A DNA stretch of 13,089 nucleotides, from NCBI GenBank assembly GCA_021443285.1, contig JABUUG010000014.1:28018-41106 (forward strand), read 5' to 3'. The stretch is from Bacteroidaceae bacterium (GTDB taxonomy: Bacteria; Bacteroidota; Bacteroidia; Bacteroidales; Bacteroidaceae). Below are positions 12,947 through 13,089 of the stretch, one piece after another. The notes beneath the pieces are model-generated. The model searched no databases and was not told the DNA's origin. It saw only the letters and a list, made by a program, of their open reading frames with translations. Made by a program: the position numbers and the translations under genes. The first letter of the stretch is position 1. Every line of letters begins with the position of its first letter.

Positions 12947-13089
12947 AATGGGAGTTAATGGAGTTAATGGAGTTAAAGGAGTTAGAGACAAATGCCTTTT
13001 TTCTCAGATAACTATTTGAACACAAATCACATAGGTAATGTCTTTAACTCCTTTAACTCCTTTAACTCCTTTAACTCCTTTAACTCCTT
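12947..13089. repeat. Dispersed stem-loop repeat, copy C (runs off window)
   Basis: The left arm has GGAGTTAAT/GGAGTTAAA units (12951-12984). The core at 12987-13042 starts GACAAATG and ends GGTAATGTC. The right arm (13043-13089) consists of at least five nearly perfect TTTAACTCC units and continues beyond the window. It has the same orientation as copy A and is inverted relative to B. The flanking GGTGGGTTCTATAAAT (12935-12950) resembles GGTGGGTTCTGTAAAT (3628-3643) at copy B, so the element seems to include some of this flank. Confidence 0.82.

Noticed and set aside
12947..13089. Possible CRISPR or minisatellite array
   Set aside because: Units are only 9 bp with no spacers, and arms are inverted around a conserved core shared with two other loci. 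This is a dispersed stem-loop repeat.
1..13089. T6SS sheath, Hcp, ClpV, VgrG, effector or immunity genes; tRNA, rRNA, transposase
   Set aside because: Looked for among all minus-strand frames and gaps; none has recognisable motifs, and all long coding frames are explained by the listed genes.

Overview
The window reads as Bacteroidetes chromosome, most likely Prevotella or a close relative. The reasons are a promoter with the phylum-specific TTTG ... TAnnTTTG layout, A-rich leaders instead of strong Shine-Dalgarno sites, very divergent type VI secretion (T6SS) baseplate proteins of the Bacteroidetes (T6SSiii) kind, a receiver-domain protein of the type found at the N-terminus of Bacteroidales PEP-synthase-like enzymes, and dispersed intergenic repeats. 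Every gene found lies on the minus strand, so transcription runs from high to low coordinates. Long plus-strand open frames are antisense shadows.

In transcription order: at 12947-13089 lies one copy of a dispersed stem-loop repeat. Next to it is a broken RecQ-type helicase gene (12270-12929) with two frameshifts and apparently a large internal deletion. An intact iron-sulfur flavoprotein gene follows (11522-12139), then a strong palindrome (11455-11484) and a good Bacteroidetes promoter (11325-11359). This promoter starts a long collinear gene set: a TssG-like protein, TssK with a C-terminal coiled-coil extension, TssE (gp25-like), TssF, a ubiquitin-like protein (Ubl), an E2-like conjugating enzyme, a periplasmic protein of unknown family, a membrane-anchored coiled-coil protein, and a 784-residue protein that combines a lipobox, a von Willebrand A (vWA) domain, seven membrane segments, a RING-H2-like zinc site and an FHA domain. 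The set ends at 1258. After another repeat copy comes the 5' part of the receiver-domain gene, which runs off the window.

The main discovery is a near-complete ubiquitin-like conjugation cassette (Ubl, E2, membrane RING E3-like) placed 24 bp downstream of tssF and apparently co-transcribed with a contractile-injection baseplate. The Ubl ends in a bare C-terminal glycine and carries a stretch very close to the ubiquitin LSDYNIQ region. The E2 has the PxxYP and HPN motifs and a Cys in the catalytic position. The RING lies on the predicted cytoplasmic side of the membrane, where it could meet the E2. No E1 or deubiquitinating JAB peptidase is in the window. I infer either reversible modification of the baseplate or its membrane anchor, or a non-catalytic structural reuse comparable to the Ubl and FHA parts of type VII secretion. 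Sheath, Hcp, ClpV, VgrG and effector genes are not in the window.

Two repeat families sit in the intergenic spaces. One has arms of 9-bp GTTAAAGGA-like units around a conserved core of about 55 bp (three copies, one inverted). The other is built of AGTGAATAATGA-like units between tssK and tssE, with a fragment at the 3' end of tssG.
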